Below are positions 1 through 8,175 of a stretch of 33,592 nucleotides of DNA, piece after piece. The DNA is from an uncultured Eubacteriales bacterium (GTDB lineage: Bacteria > Bacillota > Clostridia > Christensenellales > Aristaeellaceae): positions 1 to 33,592 of the forward strand of contig CADCJO010000020.1 in assembly GCA_902801765.1 (NCBI GenBank), in the 5' to 3' direction. A program made the translations under genes and the position numbers. How positions within the stretch are numbered: position 1 is the first letter of the stretch; each line of letters starts with the position of its first letter. The notes under the pieces were generated by a model. It had not been told where the DNA came from. It saw nothing but the letters and a program-made list of their open reading frames with translations, and searched no databases.

Positions 1-130
1 TCATGGTGGCGAAGGATTTGACATTGGGGGTTCCCTTGGGGGCGGCAGGAGCTTCAACAGCTTCAGCGATCGCCACAACGCTGGTCAGAACCAGAGCGAG
101 GGCCAGAACCAGAGTAATGATCTTTTTCAT
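1..130 (-). CDS. Secreted small protein, N-terminal part only (cut by window edge)
   Basis: Only the first 43 codons lie inside the window; the gene continues past base 1. The visible part is a classic Sec signal peptide: a basic start (MKK), a Leu/Val/Ala-rich core of about 15 residues and a likely cleavage region around AIAEA, followed by an Ala/Pro-rich stretch. The ATG at 128-130 has a good ribosome binding site (AAAGGAG) 7-8 bases upstream and a sigma-A-type promoter at 189-217. The mature protein is not visible, so no function can be given. It is transcribed in the same direction as rny but lies beyond the rny terminator and has its own promoter, so it is probably an independent unit. 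Confidence 0.7.
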   Translation of the reverse strand, partial: MKKIITLVLALALVLTSVVAIAEAVEAPAAPKGTPNVKSFATM

Positions 131-188
131 GGTTGTTCTCTCCTTTAATAGGTTTCTGTTTTGTGCACCCTGTTTCGGTGACAGGGAT

Positions 189-217
189 ATAATAACGCAA
201 CCAGCAATCTTTGTCAA
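189..217 (-). promoter_or_regulatory. Sigma-A promoter for the secreted-protein gene at the window edge
   Basis: On the minus strand there is a perfect -35 TTGACA (212-217), a 17-base spacer and a -10 TATTAT (189-194). This predicts transcription starting near 182, about 50 bases before the ATG. Confidence 0.8.
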
Positions 218-330
218 GGGGTTTTTGGATAATTTGTAAACTTTTTGTGAAAATAATTTTGGAACGCATCAGGATGCGGTTGAACAGAGCACCGCATACA
301 AGATATTGAGACTGTGCCGTTGTGCCAATG

Positions 331-359
331 CAAAGCGCCGCCGGGTTTCCGGCGGCGCT
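331..359 (-). terminator. Probable rny terminator
   Basis: A perfect 11-bp GC-rich stem (334-344 with 349-359) with a 4-base loop lies 15 bases after the rny stop codon. The following T-run on the minus strand is short (TTTG), so termination may be partial or the hairpin may mainly protect the 3' end. Confidence 0.6.
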
Positions 360-373
360 CTGGGTGGATATGA

Positions 374-1936
374 TTATTTGGCATACTCGGTGCTGCGGGT
401 TTCGCGGATCACGTTCACGCGGATCTGGCCGGGATACTCCATTTCCTTTTCGATGCGCTTGGCGATTTCCTTGGCCAGGACTTTGGTGCCCTCGTCGGTC
501 ACGTCCTCGGGCTTGACCATAATGCGCACTTCGCGGCCGCTCTGGATGGCGAAGCACTTGTCCACGCCGCTGAAGGAATTGGCGATTTCCTCCAGCTTGG
601 TCAGACGCTTGATATAGTTTTCCAGGCTCTCGCGGCGGGCGCCGGGGCGGGCGGCGCTGATCGCGTCGGCGGCCTGCACCAGCACGGCTTCCACCGTCTG
701 GGGCTCCACGTCATTATGGTGAGCCAGGATGGCGTGGATCACGTCGGGGCTCTCATGGTACTTCCGGGCCAGCTCGCCGCCCAGGGACACGTGGGTGCCC
801 TCCTGTTCGTGGTCAACGGCCTTGCCGATGTCATGCAACAAACCGGCGCGCTTGGCCAGCGCCACGTCCGCGCCCAGCTCGGCGGCCATCAGGCCGGCCA
901 GGTGGCTGACCTCGATAGAGTGCTTGAGCACGTTCTGGCCATAGCTGGTGCGGTACTTCATCCGGCCCAGCAGCTTGACCAGTTCGGGATGGATACCGTG
1001 CTGACCGGTTTCGAAAACGGCCTGCTCTCCGGCTTCGCGGATCTGGTTTTCCACTTCTTTCTTGGCTTTTTCCACACACTCCTCGATGCGGGCGGGGTGG
1101 ATGCGGCCGTCCATGATCAGCTTTTCGATGGCCAGGCGGGCGATTTCGCGGCGCACCGGGTCGAAGGCGGACACGATCACGGCTTCGGGGGTATCGTCGA
1201 TAATCAGGTCAACGCCGGTGGCGGTCTCCAGGGCGCGGATATTGCGGCCCTCGCGGCCGATGATCCGGCCCTTCATATCGTCGTTGGGCAGGTTGATAAC
1301 GGAGACGGTGGTTTCGGCCACATGGTCGGCGGCGCATTTCTGGATCGCCAGGGCGATGATATTGCGGGCTTTCTTTTCGCCCTCCTCCTTGGCGCGGCTT
1401 TCGATTTCCCGCACGGTGGCGGCGGCGTCGTGGAAGGCTTCCTTCTGCACGCGGTCGATGACCATCTGACGGGCCTCGTCCTGGGTCATAGTGGCGATGC
1501 GCTCCAGCTCCGTGGTCTGCTTTTGCTTGATTTCCTCGGCTTCCTCCTGGAGCTTCTGCACGTCGGCATATTTTTCGTCCAGCGCTTCTTCCCGGGAAGT
1601 CAGCGCATCCTTGCGTTTATCCAGCTGCGCTTCGCGCTTGTCCAGGGTTTCCTCGCGCTGCTCGATGCGGCGTTCGGAGCGCTGCATTTCCGTCCTGCGG
1701 GCGCGGCTTTCCTTGTCCAGCTCGCTTTTGAGATGCAGAATTTCTTCCTTCGCGGCCAGAATCATTTCCTTTTTATTGTCCTCAGCCTTGCGTGTGGCGT
1801 CGTCCAGCAGCTTCTTGGCGTATTCCTCGGTACGGCCGATTTTCTTTTCCGCCACGTTCTGGCGGTAAAGATAACCGCCATAGCCGCCGCCTGCCGCCGC
1901 TGCAAGGATAAGCAGTATCCATATAATGGGTGACAT
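374..1936 (-). CDS. rny: Ribonuclease Y
   Basis: This 520-residue protein is a membrane-anchored endoribonuclease that starts mRNA decay and processing in Bacillota. The full domain order is visible: an N-terminal transmembrane helix (about 3-23), a long charged coiled coil (about 30-200), a KH RNA-binding domain with the GRIIGREG loop at 223-230, and an HD metal-dependent nuclease domain with HDIGKA at 368-373 and an upstream His at 339. The length matches B. subtilis RNase Y. The ATG is preceded by AAAGGAGG, about 10 bases away. The gene has its own promoter (2231-2259) and a long leader containing an intrinsic terminator, which suggests control before the coding region. Its identity is secure. 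Confidence 0.98.
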   Translation of the reverse strand: MSPIIWILLILAAAAGGGYGGYLYRQNVAEKKIGRTEEYAKKLLDDATRKAEDNKKEMILAAKEEILHLKSELDKESRARRTEMQRSERRIEQREETLDKREAQLDKRKDALTSREEALDEKYADVQKLQEEAEEIKQKQTTELERIATMTQDEARQMVIDRVQKEAFHDAAATVREIESRAKEEGEKKARNIIALAIQKCAADHVAETTVSVINLPNDDMKGRIIGREGRNIRALETATGVDLIIDDTPEAVIVSAFDPVRREIARLAIEKLIMDGRIHPARIEECVEKAKKEVENQIREAGEQAVFETGQHGIHPELVKLLGRMKYRTSYGQNVLKHSIEVSHLAGLMAAELGADVALAKRAGLLHDIGKAVDHEQEGTHVSLGGELARKYHESPDVIHAILAHHNDVEPQTVEAVLVQAADAISAARPGARRESLENYIKRLTKLEEIANSFSGVDKCFAIQSGREVRIMVKPEDVTDEGTKVLAKEIAKRIEKEMEYPGQIRVNVIRETRSTEYAK

Positions 1937-1993
1937 TCTGTTGCATCCTCCTTTCCTTTCTCTTCTCTCAAATTTTATTGATCATTTTATAGG

Positions 1994-2030
1994 CCAAAAA
2001 CCGCACGAAAACAAACCCGTTTTCGTACGG
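1994..2030 (-). terminator. Intrinsic terminator inside the rny leader
   Basis: On the minus strand a 12-bp stem (2019-2030 with 2001-2012, one G-U pair) with a 6-base loop is followed directly by TTTTT (1996-2000). It lies downstream of the promoter at 2231-2259 and about 60 bases upstream of the rny start codon, so it would stop transcripts before rny unless read through or prevented from folding. On the plus strand no T-run follows, so it acts leftwards. Confidence 0.8.
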
Positions 2031-2224
2031 CAAAGCTGAATCCCGATACCGCGTGCTTTGGTTGCACGCAAGCATAAACACCCAAACACAACGGCCCCGC
2101 AGGGAATCCCCCCGCGCCGGACCTTATGGAAAAGCGATAACGCCTGCAAAAGGAAAAGGAAAGCAAACTGTATCCTGAAAACAGCTTCACGGCGCCGCGA
2201 CACAACGCCGATTTTCAGCCGATC
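1994..2224 (-). ncRNA. Candidate structured leader RNA or independent small RNA upstream of rny
   Basis: The predicted transcript starts near 2224, seven bases after the -10 box, and would end at the terminator at 1996-2000, giving about 230 nt. Its extreme 5' part (GCTGAA, minus strand of 2214-2219) is complementary to TTCAGC (minus strand of 2035-2040) just before the terminator, so the RNA could close into a rod. Inside are at least two more hairpins: GCGTGC/GCACGC at 2051-2069, and a GC-rich one around 2095-2122. A 73-codon reading frame across it has no convincing ribosome binding site or recognisable product. It may be a regulated leader of rny or a small RNA; the closed-rod shape recalls 6S RNA in general form only. 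I cannot name a family. Confidence 0.4.
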
Positions 2225-2230
2225 ATAATT

Positions 2231-2259
2231 ATTTTACACACTCAATCATTCCATGTCAA
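2231..2259 (-). promoter_or_regulatory. Sigma-A promoter for the rny leader
   Basis: The minus strand carries TTGACA (2254-2259), a 17-base spacer and TAAAAT (2231-2236). It lies roughly 290 bases upstream of rny. Confidence 0.8.
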
Positions 2260-2363
2260 GCAAGTTTCAAAAAGTTCATACCGTGTTCACAACATCGAAG
2301 ACCGCCTGTTTCAGAAAGGTCATCAAAAGCTGTCAGCAGCCGCCCCTGGCATGAACACGGGAA

Positions 2364-3854
2364 TTATTCATGAAGCAGACTGTAGGGGATTTCCGCCGCC
2401 CAGGCAAGCGTCGGGTCGCCGGTTTCCAGGATAGAAGCAAGCATCGTTTCCTCGGAAGGATGGACAAGCACCTCGAATTCTCCCTCCGGCGTAATGATAT
2501 GAATGGGATTTTCTACATCCAGCAGCGCGGGGTTCACCAGAATGGAAAAATCCCCATTTACGTTTTCCGGATTTACGCGGATGGTGTTGTTCTCCGCGTC
2601 CAGGTAGGCGGCAATCGTTCCTTCCGTGACGGAAGCGTCCGCCTTCAGCCAGTAAAAGCTGTCCACTTCCCGGGAGGCCGCCCGGGTGCTCAGATCCCAG
2701 ACCACGGTGTCCGGCGCGGGATTCCGGGTAAACCTGGATACGTAATCCACCGCGCTGGCGTTGACGAACGCGGTTTCCAGCTGGAAATCCTCTTTCACAA
2801 TCTTCCGGACGGCCTGGTCGAAGGCGGCGTTTTCCCCGGCGGGATAATAAGAAAGAAAGCTCACATCATCCTCCCGAAGGATGGATTGCAGCGCGTCCAG
2901 GAAGCAATCCATCATCGTGTCCACGATCTCAGGATTAGCGTAAACGGTTGGATTGACGAGCACTTCCGCCTCTTCCTCGGCGGTAATATCGTTGTAATTA
3001 TGCCCTGCCGGCACATGCACCAGCACCTGATGCTCGTATCCATACCCGTACTCATCGCGGTAAGCATTCAGCACCTGATCAAATTCCGCTCCGCGAACAC
3101 AGCGGAGGGCGCTTTCGCTGTAATAGTCGCGCACGCCCACCTGGATGCTGAACGGGCAGTTCATCATATTCCGCAGGGACACTCCGTTGGGATGCCCGGA
3201 AGACATATTGGCAGCGGCGAAGCGGTCCGCCATCCTGGGCGCGATTTGGTACACCCCGTCCCCGCCCGCGGAAAAGCCCAGCAGATACACCCGGTTGGGG
3301 TCGGCCCGGTACAGACGGATCATCGCCTGAATCAGCCGGTCGTACAGCGGATAGGATTCGGGACGGAAATGCAGATCCCATGTGTCGGTGATTCCCCGGC
3401 AGGCAATGTAGATACCGTTCTGCACGGCTGACCGGTAATAATAATACATGGACATCCATTGCTCGTCATTCCCCTCCGGCACATCTTCGCCGCCGCCGTG
3501 CAGCGTGAGGTACAATGGATACAGGCCGTTCTCATCCGGTTCTCCGATGATATCCATCAAAAACCGCATGGTCTGCCCCCCGTGTGTGAGGGAGCAAATG
3601 GTTATCGTTTCGCTCTCATCCATCCCGAAGGGATCGGGAATTTCGTTTAGCTCGATTTCCCCGCTCAGTTCCGCCGCCACCGCTTCGTCCTGATCATAGA
3701 CGTCCGTGATGGCGGAAAGCATCGCAAGGGTTTCCTCCCGCGTCTTGGGCTCCAGCTCCCCGTTGATCAGGATCACGCCTTCCGCCTGAGCGGAAAACAC
3801 CAGCAGGAATACCAGCAGCAGGGCAATGGCCCATTTCTGAAACATAACTTTCAT
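2364..3854 (-). CDS. Secreted alpha/beta-hydrolase (esterase/depolymerase-like)
   Basis: The protein has about 496 residues with a signal peptide (basic start, hydrophobic AIALLLVFLLVF, cleavage near SAQA-EG). An alpha/beta-hydrolase domain follows: the oxyanion segment LHGGG (about 120-124 counted from an alternative GTG two codons upstream), the nucleophile elbow GFSAGG with Ser near 197, a candidate acid Asp in GVRDYY (245) and a catalytic His in PAGHNYND (287). This resembles polyhydroxybutyrate-depolymerase/feruloyl-esterase-like secreted hydrolases; the substrate is unknown. The C-terminal ~150 residues look like an added beta-rich module. I chose the ATG at 3852-3854 because GAGAGG lies 7 bases before it, while the GTG at 3858-3860 would be too close. 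It is the last gene after an acyltransferase on the same strand, so a role in extracellular ester chemistry is plausible. Confidence 0.75.
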   Translation of the reverse strand: MKVMFQKWAIALLLVFLLVFSAQAEGVILINGELEPKTREETLAMLSAITDVYDQDEAVAAELSGEIELNEIPDPFGMDESETITICSLTHGGQTMRFLMDIIGEPDENGLYPLYLTLHGGGEDVPEGNDEQWMSMYYYYRSAVQNGIYIACRGITDTWDLHFRPESYPLYDRLIQAMIRLYRADPNRVYLLGFSAGGDGVYQIAPRMADRFAAANMSSGHPNGVSLRNMMNCPFSIQVGVRDYYSESALRCVRGAEFDQVLNAYRDEYGYGYEHQVLVHVPAGHNYNDITAEEEAEVLVNPTVYANPEIVDTMMDCFLDALQSILREDDVSFLSYYPAGENAAFDQAVRKIVKEDFQLETAFVNASAVDYVSRFTRNPAPDTVVWDLSTRAASREVDSFYWLKADASVTEGTIAAYLDAENNTIRVNPENVNGDFSILVNPALLDVENPIHIITPEGEFEVLVHPSEETMLASILETGDPTLAWAAEIPYSLLHE

Positions 3855-3894
3855 ATGCACACCTCTCTTGTTGTTTTGTCGCGCAGTTCTTTCT

Positions 3895-3957
3895 GATGCT
3901 GTTTTTTTCTTTTACTCATGATCATTCGTTGACGCGTATAGAAAAATGAACAGCATC
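3895..3957. repeat. Imperfect long hairpin between acyltransferase and esterase genes
   Basis: The arms GATGCTGTT (3895-3903) and AACAGCATC (3949-3957) are a perfect 9-bp inverted repeat. Pairing continues inward through T-rich and A-rich tracts (TTTTTCT with AGAAAAA), leaving a loop that contains the palindrome ATGATCAT. It starts a few bases after the acyltransferase stop and 41 bases upstream of the esterase ATG. It could be a terminator or an mRNA processing site. Confidence 0.5.
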
Positions 3958-3961
3958 CGAT

Positions 3962-5191
3962 TCATTTCTCCGCTTTCGTTCTGCGGCGCAGTACGCGGGC
4001 GATGGGGCGCTCAAACAGGAAGGTGATCAGCGCAGCAAGGACGAGAGCAAACACGAAGCAGCAAATGGTATACGTAAGCTGCCAGCGGTAATCGCCATCC
4101 ATCCAAGGCTGGGAAAACTCGCTGGGGGGAAAGCCCCAATCCTTCAGTTTCACGGCCAGCATCTGGTGGTAGATATAAAACTGAAAGGAAACGAGGGAAA
4201 GGAAATGCATTCCCCGGTTGCCCAGCAGGAACCGCATGATGGGCAGGCTGAACGCGGCGCAGACCATCAGGCAGGCAAGCGCGGCGGACAGGGAAAAGCG
4301 GCGGTCCATCTGCCCCTGACGGATCAGCTCCTGGGAGGGGGAATAGGCCTGAGCCTGGGCGATGTGCATGAGCACCGAAACGCAGAGAACCATCAGCACT
4401 GTAAAGAGCAGGCGGACTTTTGCGTCAGGCTCATTGCCCAGCCGTTTGCGCAGGGCGGCGAATACCGACGCGGCCACGAACCCGTTGGCGTACACATCCA
4501 GGAACGCGGGCAGCTGATTGAAATACATGCTGGTGTCCGCCTGCATCGAGGCATAATAACGAAACGCGAAGGCCGCGCCCGCCATCGCAAAATACGTAAC
4601 GATGGGCAGCTTCCGAAACGCCCGGGCCAGGAAGGGAAACAGCAAATAAAACTGCATTTCCACCGCCAGCGTCCACAGCGCGCCGTTCAGCGGGGAACGG
4701 AAATAGCTGAAATAAAACAGGTTGTGGGTGAAGGTAAGGTGGGACAGGATGTCCAATACCGCGTCGGAGGTCTTCAAATAATCGCCCCGGACACAGCTGA
4801 TAATAAACATCGGCACAACGCATAGTAAATAGGAAGGTAATATTCGGATGAGCCGCCGCTTGTAAAACGCGCCGACGGCGGGCAGCCTGCTCCCGGCCTG
4901 CGCGTAGGGCAGATACAGCAGAAAGCCGCTGAGCAGCAGCAGCCCGTCCACCCAGATATACCCCGAGCGCAGCAAAAAATCCAGGCTGACAAATTCGCCC
5001 AGCACTTCAAACTGGGGCGAAAGCCAGCTCTGCTGCCAGATATGGAACCACCCCACCAGCAGGATACAAAGAACCCGGACGCCGTCCAGGACGTCCAGGT
5101 GCTTTGCGTCAGGCCACATCCGGTAGGACAGGAAGGGCTGGAACCGCTTTCTTTCGTGACGGGGCGCTTTGCTAACGTTTTCGTTTTCCAT
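3962..5191 (-). CDS. Acyltransferase-3 family membrane protein (OafA-like)
   Basis: This 409-residue polytopic membrane protein belongs to the acyltransferase 3 family, which moves acyl groups from inside the cell to surface sugars, peptidoglycan or exported glycans. About ten hydrophobic segments are visible. Family signatures include the early conserved His in LVGWFHIWQ (about 50), the second-helix segment GLLLLSGFLLYLPYA, the Arg-rich loop KRRLIRILPSY, LWTLAVEMQFYLLFP in the middle, and a terminal FERPIARVLRRR. The ATG lies two bases after the stop of the 942-residue repeat protein gene with no close ribosome binding site, so its translation is probably coupled to that gene. A secreted esterase follows downstream, so this cluster may add and remove acyl groups on a surface polymer (inference). 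Confidence 0.88.
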   Translation of the reverse strand: MENENVSKAPRHERKRFQPFLSYRMWPDAKHLDVLDGVRVLCILLVGWFHIWQQSWLSPQFEVLGEFVSLDFLLRSGYIWVDGLLLLSGFLLYLPYAQAGSRLPAVGAFYKRRLIRILPSYLLCVVPMFIISCVRGDYLKTSDAVLDILSHLTFTHNLFYFSYFRSPLNGALWTLAVEMQFYLLFPFLARAFRKLPIVTYFAMAGAAFAFRYYASMQADTSMYFNQLPAFLDVYANGFVAASVFAALRKRLGNEPDAKVRLLFTVLMVLCVSVLMHIAQAQAYSPSQELIRQGQMDRRFSLSAALACLMVCAAFSLPIMRFLLGNRGMHFLSLVSFQFYIYHQMLAVKLKDWGFPPSEFSQPWMDGDYRWQLTYTICCFVFALVLAALITFLFERPIARVLRRRTKAEK

Positions 5192-5193
5192 GG

Positions 5194-8022
5194 TCAGATG
5201 GCTTCTTCCTCCACACGCTTGAGGCGGTAGGTGGTTCTGGTTTTGGTGTTGCGGAGGGTCAGGGCATTCTGCTTCTGCGAAACGATTTCGTAGGTCAGCG
5301 TGGTGGGGTTGGGTTCGTCGCCGGTATTCACCGCGTACATGTTCGGCACATAGTAGTAGGCTTCTTCACCAAGCAGGTTGCACGAGCCGTCCTCCCGGAA
5401 TTCAAACGTCTGTCCCTTCTCCGTTTCCCACTGACCCATCAGTTTATACACCGCCCGATCGAGACGGTAGGAGGCCACATCCCGGTAATCCGGAATAAGC
5501 TGATAGTATTTCAAGGCTTCGAAAGGCCTGCGGTCGTTGTACAATTCGTTGGCGTACAGATAGCAGGCTTCCTTGTACATGGACGGAATATCGGCGTACT
5601 TTTCGGGCAGGAAGCCTTCCTGCAAGGGGGAGAGCGCTTCGATCACGGTCAGGTAATCCTTCTGCGCCACAGCGGCCTGAGCGGTTTCATAGGCGGCGGC
5701 GCAGTAAGCGTCGGCGCATTCCTGGGCCCGCGCCTGGGCGTCCCGGTAATTCCCCGCCCGCTCGAACATCGCGGCAGCCGTTGCCATATCGGCCGCGGTC
5801 ACAGCTTCTTCGCCCGCGCGATAAGCCAGCTCCTGCAGCGCGGCGCGGGCGGTGGAATCCTCCTGCTCGATGGCGGCGAGCATCTCCATGGCGGCGGCCA
5901 TGTCTCCCTCGTCCACCTTTTCCAGGGCCAGCAGATACACGCACTGGCGGTATTGGTAAGCCGCGTCTTCATAATCGCCCAGCGCCTCATACAGGCCGCG
6001 GGCGGTTTCGTAATCGCCCTGATCCTTCAATTCCGCTGCCAGCAGGTAACGCGCGCGGCGCAGGGCTTCCTGCACGGCTTCATTATCGCTGTCGTCCGAC
6101 ACGAGGGTGATCGCCTGTTCATACTGCCCGTTTTCGATGCGGGCCTGGGCGGCGTTGGTGAGGGCGCGGGCCAGCTGCGACACGGCGTCCTGATATTCGC
6201 CTACCTGGCGAAGCAGCGCGGCGGCGCTTTCATAGTCCTCCTGCTGCATCAGCGTCATGGCGCGGTCATAGAGGATTTGGTTGATGTAGGCGGTGGCGTT
6301 GCCGTAGTCCGAAATGGTTTGCAGCAGCGCCAGCGCGCCTTCCTGGTCGCCGTCCTCCAGCATCATCAGAGCGGGGCGGTAGACGCATTCCTTTTTCGCT
6401 TCCTGGGCGGCCAGCAGATCGGGCGCTTTATCGAAATATTCCACGGCCCGGGCGTATTCGCCGTCCGCCATCAGCGCGGCGCCAATATAATAGTAGCATT
6501 GCATCAGCAGGGCGCGGGAGTCCTGATAACCGCTGATCTTTTCCAGCATTTCGGCGGCCCGCTGATAGTCGCCCTCGTTCATGGCGGTCACGGCGGGCGT
6601 GTACAGGCACGCCGCGGCCCTGCGGTAAGCATCGGAGTAATCCCCGGCAGCCAGGAAATATTCGGCGGCGGCTTCATAATCGGAATCGCGGAAGGCCGCG
6701 TCGCCCGCCGCGTAATGCGCGCGCTGGAGCTGGAAGGCGGAATCCCGGTAATCCCCCAGCTCTTTAAACGTTTCGATGGCGGTCAGCGGGTCGCCGCCGT
6801 AGTCGAGGGCTTCCAGTGCGGGCTGGTACAGGCATTCCTTGGCGTTGGATTCGGAATTCTGGAAAGAACCCAGGGACATAAATTTGTCCCGGGCTTCCGC
6901 GTATTGCTTTTTGCCCATCAGATCCAGCGCCCATTCATATTCCGCCTGGCTGCGGCGCATCCGGGCGTTGCTGTAATTGGGCACCGATTCGTACAGCGCG
7001 ATGGCGTCCGCCCAATTGCCGGAGGCCAGCAGCTTTTCCGCGTACACATACCGCGCTTCCTGGGCGCGGGTGGCGCTGTCCTTATAGTCCCCCAGGGCGT
7101 CAAAGCCGCTCTGGGCTGCCCGGAGAGAGGTAAAAGTGCCGCCGTTCAGGGCGTTCATGGCGGCGCGGTAATCGCATTCCTGCGCCAGGTCGGCGCTGTC
7201 GCGGTAATCGGCCAGGGCCAGGAACTGGGCCTTCGCGGAGTCAAACTGGCCGTTTTCCAGGGTGCGGTTGGCCTGGTAATAACGGTAATAGGGAATGCCG
7301 TGGAAATAAACGCCGTAGAACAGGCCGATCACCAGCAGGATGGAAATGAGGGCAGTCAGGATGATCCGACGCCTCCGGCGCTGGCGGCGCTGCCGGGCTT
7401 CCTTGACGGCGGCCTGGCGGCGGGCTTCCTCCCGCTGGCGGCGCTGCTCGTCCTCGATGGCGGACTGGCGCGTGAACAGCACACGCTCGATGGCGGCCTC
7501 GTTCAGCTTGGTAAAAATGGCGTGCTTGTCGCGCCGGCAGCGGCGGCAGGTATCCTCATGGGCGGAATTGGGCCGGCCGCAGACGCAGACCCAAACAGCT
7601 CCCTGGTCGCTGGGATAGCTGGCGGCGTCGGGGCCGGCCAGTTCCTGCATCACCTGCAATTGCGGACCGCTCAGCAGGGGGGAGGGTTTGAATTCAAGAG
7701 GCTCGGCCAGCCCCTTGCGCCAAATCGTGTTATCGTCAAACCAGACCTTTTCGATGATGACTTCCAGATCCTGGGCGTATTCCGCTTCTTCCACCTCGAG
7801 AGACGCTTCAAACACATGCCGCCCGGGGCCGTCAATGCCCTGCAGCCGTTCCACGTGGCGGGCGTACTGGTCGCCCTCGGCGTCATAGCAGTGTACGCAA
7901 ACCTGGATGCTGCGCACATCTTTATCGCTCATGTTGTAAATCTGCATGGTCAATACAGGATCATCCGGCGTGGGAATCCTGCAATGCCACAGTTCAACAG
8001 GCGAAGTAAGGTCGATTCGCAT
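5194..8022 (-). CDS. Membrane protein with RanBP2-type zinc finger and about 16 TPR-like repeats
   Basis: The protein has 942 residues. Residues 1-130 form a soluble beta-rich domain. A compact zinc finger follows, with W144, C146, C148, N152, C159 and C162, spaced like a RanBP2-type finger apart from one shortened gap. Next is a highly basic stretch (about 193-219) and one transmembrane helix (about 220-240), so the first part is probably cytoplasmic and the rest outside. Residues 246 to about 855 hold about 16 tandem repeats of 37-40 residues with the pattern Y..A...l..gdY..A...F..lgdY.DA, i.e. Sel1/TPR-like helical hairpins. The C-terminus (about 860-942) is a beta-rich module starting GQWETEKGQTFEF. 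The ATG has GGAGG 11 bases upstream. It heads a same-strand run with the acyltransferase and esterase genes, perhaps as a scaffold. No named function. Confidence 0.85.
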   Translation of the reverse strand: MRIDLTSPVELWHCRIPTPDDPVLTMQIYNMSDKDVRSIQVCVHCYDAEGDQYARHVERLQGIDGPGRHVFEASLEVEEAEYAQDLEVIIEKVWFDDNTIWRKGLAEPLEFKPSPLLSGPQLQVMQELAGPDAASYPSDQGAVWVCVCGRPNSAHEDTCRRCRRDKHAIFTKLNEAAIERVLFTRQSAIEDEQRRQREEARRQAAVKEARQRRQRRRRRIILTALISILLVIGLFYGVYFHGIPYYRYYQANRTLENGQFDSAKAQFLALADYRDSADLAQECDYRAAMNALNGGTFTSLRAAQSGFDALGDYKDSATRAQEARYVYAEKLLASGNWADAIALYESVPNYSNARMRRSQAEYEWALDLMGKKQYAEARDKFMSLGSFQNSESNAKECLYQPALEALDYGGDPLTAIETFKELGDYRDSAFQLQRAHYAAGDAAFRDSDYEAAAEYFLAAGDYSDAYRRAAACLYTPAVTAMNEGDYQRAAEMLEKISGYQDSRALLMQCYYYIGAALMADGEYARAVEYFDKAPDLLAAQEAKKECVYRPALMMLEDGDQEGALALLQTISDYGNATAYINQILYDRAMTLMQQEDYESAAALLRQVGEYQDAVSQLARALTNAAQARIENGQYEQAITLVSDDSDNEAVQEALRRARYLLAAELKDQGDYETARGLYEALGDYEDAAYQYRQCVYLLALEKVDEGDMAAAMEMLAAIEQEDSTARAALQELAYRAGEEAVTAADMATAAAMFERAGNYRDAQARAQECADAYCAAAYETAQAAVAQKDYLTVIEALSPLQEGFLPEKYADIPSMYKEACYLYANELYNDRRPFEALKYYQLIPDYRDVASYRLDRAVYKLMGQWETEKGQTFEFREDGSCNLLGEEAYYYVPNMYAVNTGDEPNPTTLTYEIVSQKQNALTLRNTKTRTTYRLKRVEEEAI

Positions 8023-8083
8023 AAGGAGTCATGCCTCCGGCAATAGAGAAATATAGGCAGACGCGGGATCAAAGTTTCAAGTT

Positions 8084-8174
8084 CCAAGTTCTAAGCATTC
8101 AGATGGTTCTGCGCTTCAAGCTCAGGAACAGATTGACAATCATTCTTTGCTTAGAACTTAGCGCTTAGAACTTG
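8084..8174. repeat. Iterated-word inverted repeat tract between pdp and the repeat-protein gene
   Basis: The left arm AAGTTCTAAGCA (8086-8097) and right arm TGCTTAGAACTT (8148-8159) are a perfect 12-bp inverted repeat around a 50-base core. The right word is repeated at 8161-8174 (GCGCTTAGAACTTG), and degenerate copies of AAGTTYYA precede the left arm (from about 8072). The tract fills the gap before the downstream gene and could form a large hairpin at the 3' end of pdp mRNA. A similarly built tract with different words lies at 17033-17135. Confidence 0.7.
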
Positions 8175-8175
8175 C

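Noticed and set aside
1982-2203. A 73-codon frame in the rny leader
   Set aside because: It has no clear ribosome binding site, runs through the terminator stem and gives no recognisable protein; a structured RNA explains the region better.
2281-2360. 9-bp inverted repeat CCGTGTTCA / TGAACACGG as esterase terminator
   Set aside because: The 62-base loop is too long for an intrinsic terminator, though a T-run follows on the minus strand; it may be chance.
5953-8046. A 697-codon plus-strand frame across the repeat-protein gene
   Set aside because: It is antisense to a clearly structured repeat protein, has no ribosome binding site or domain, and is rich in Gly/Val/Phe as shadow frames are.
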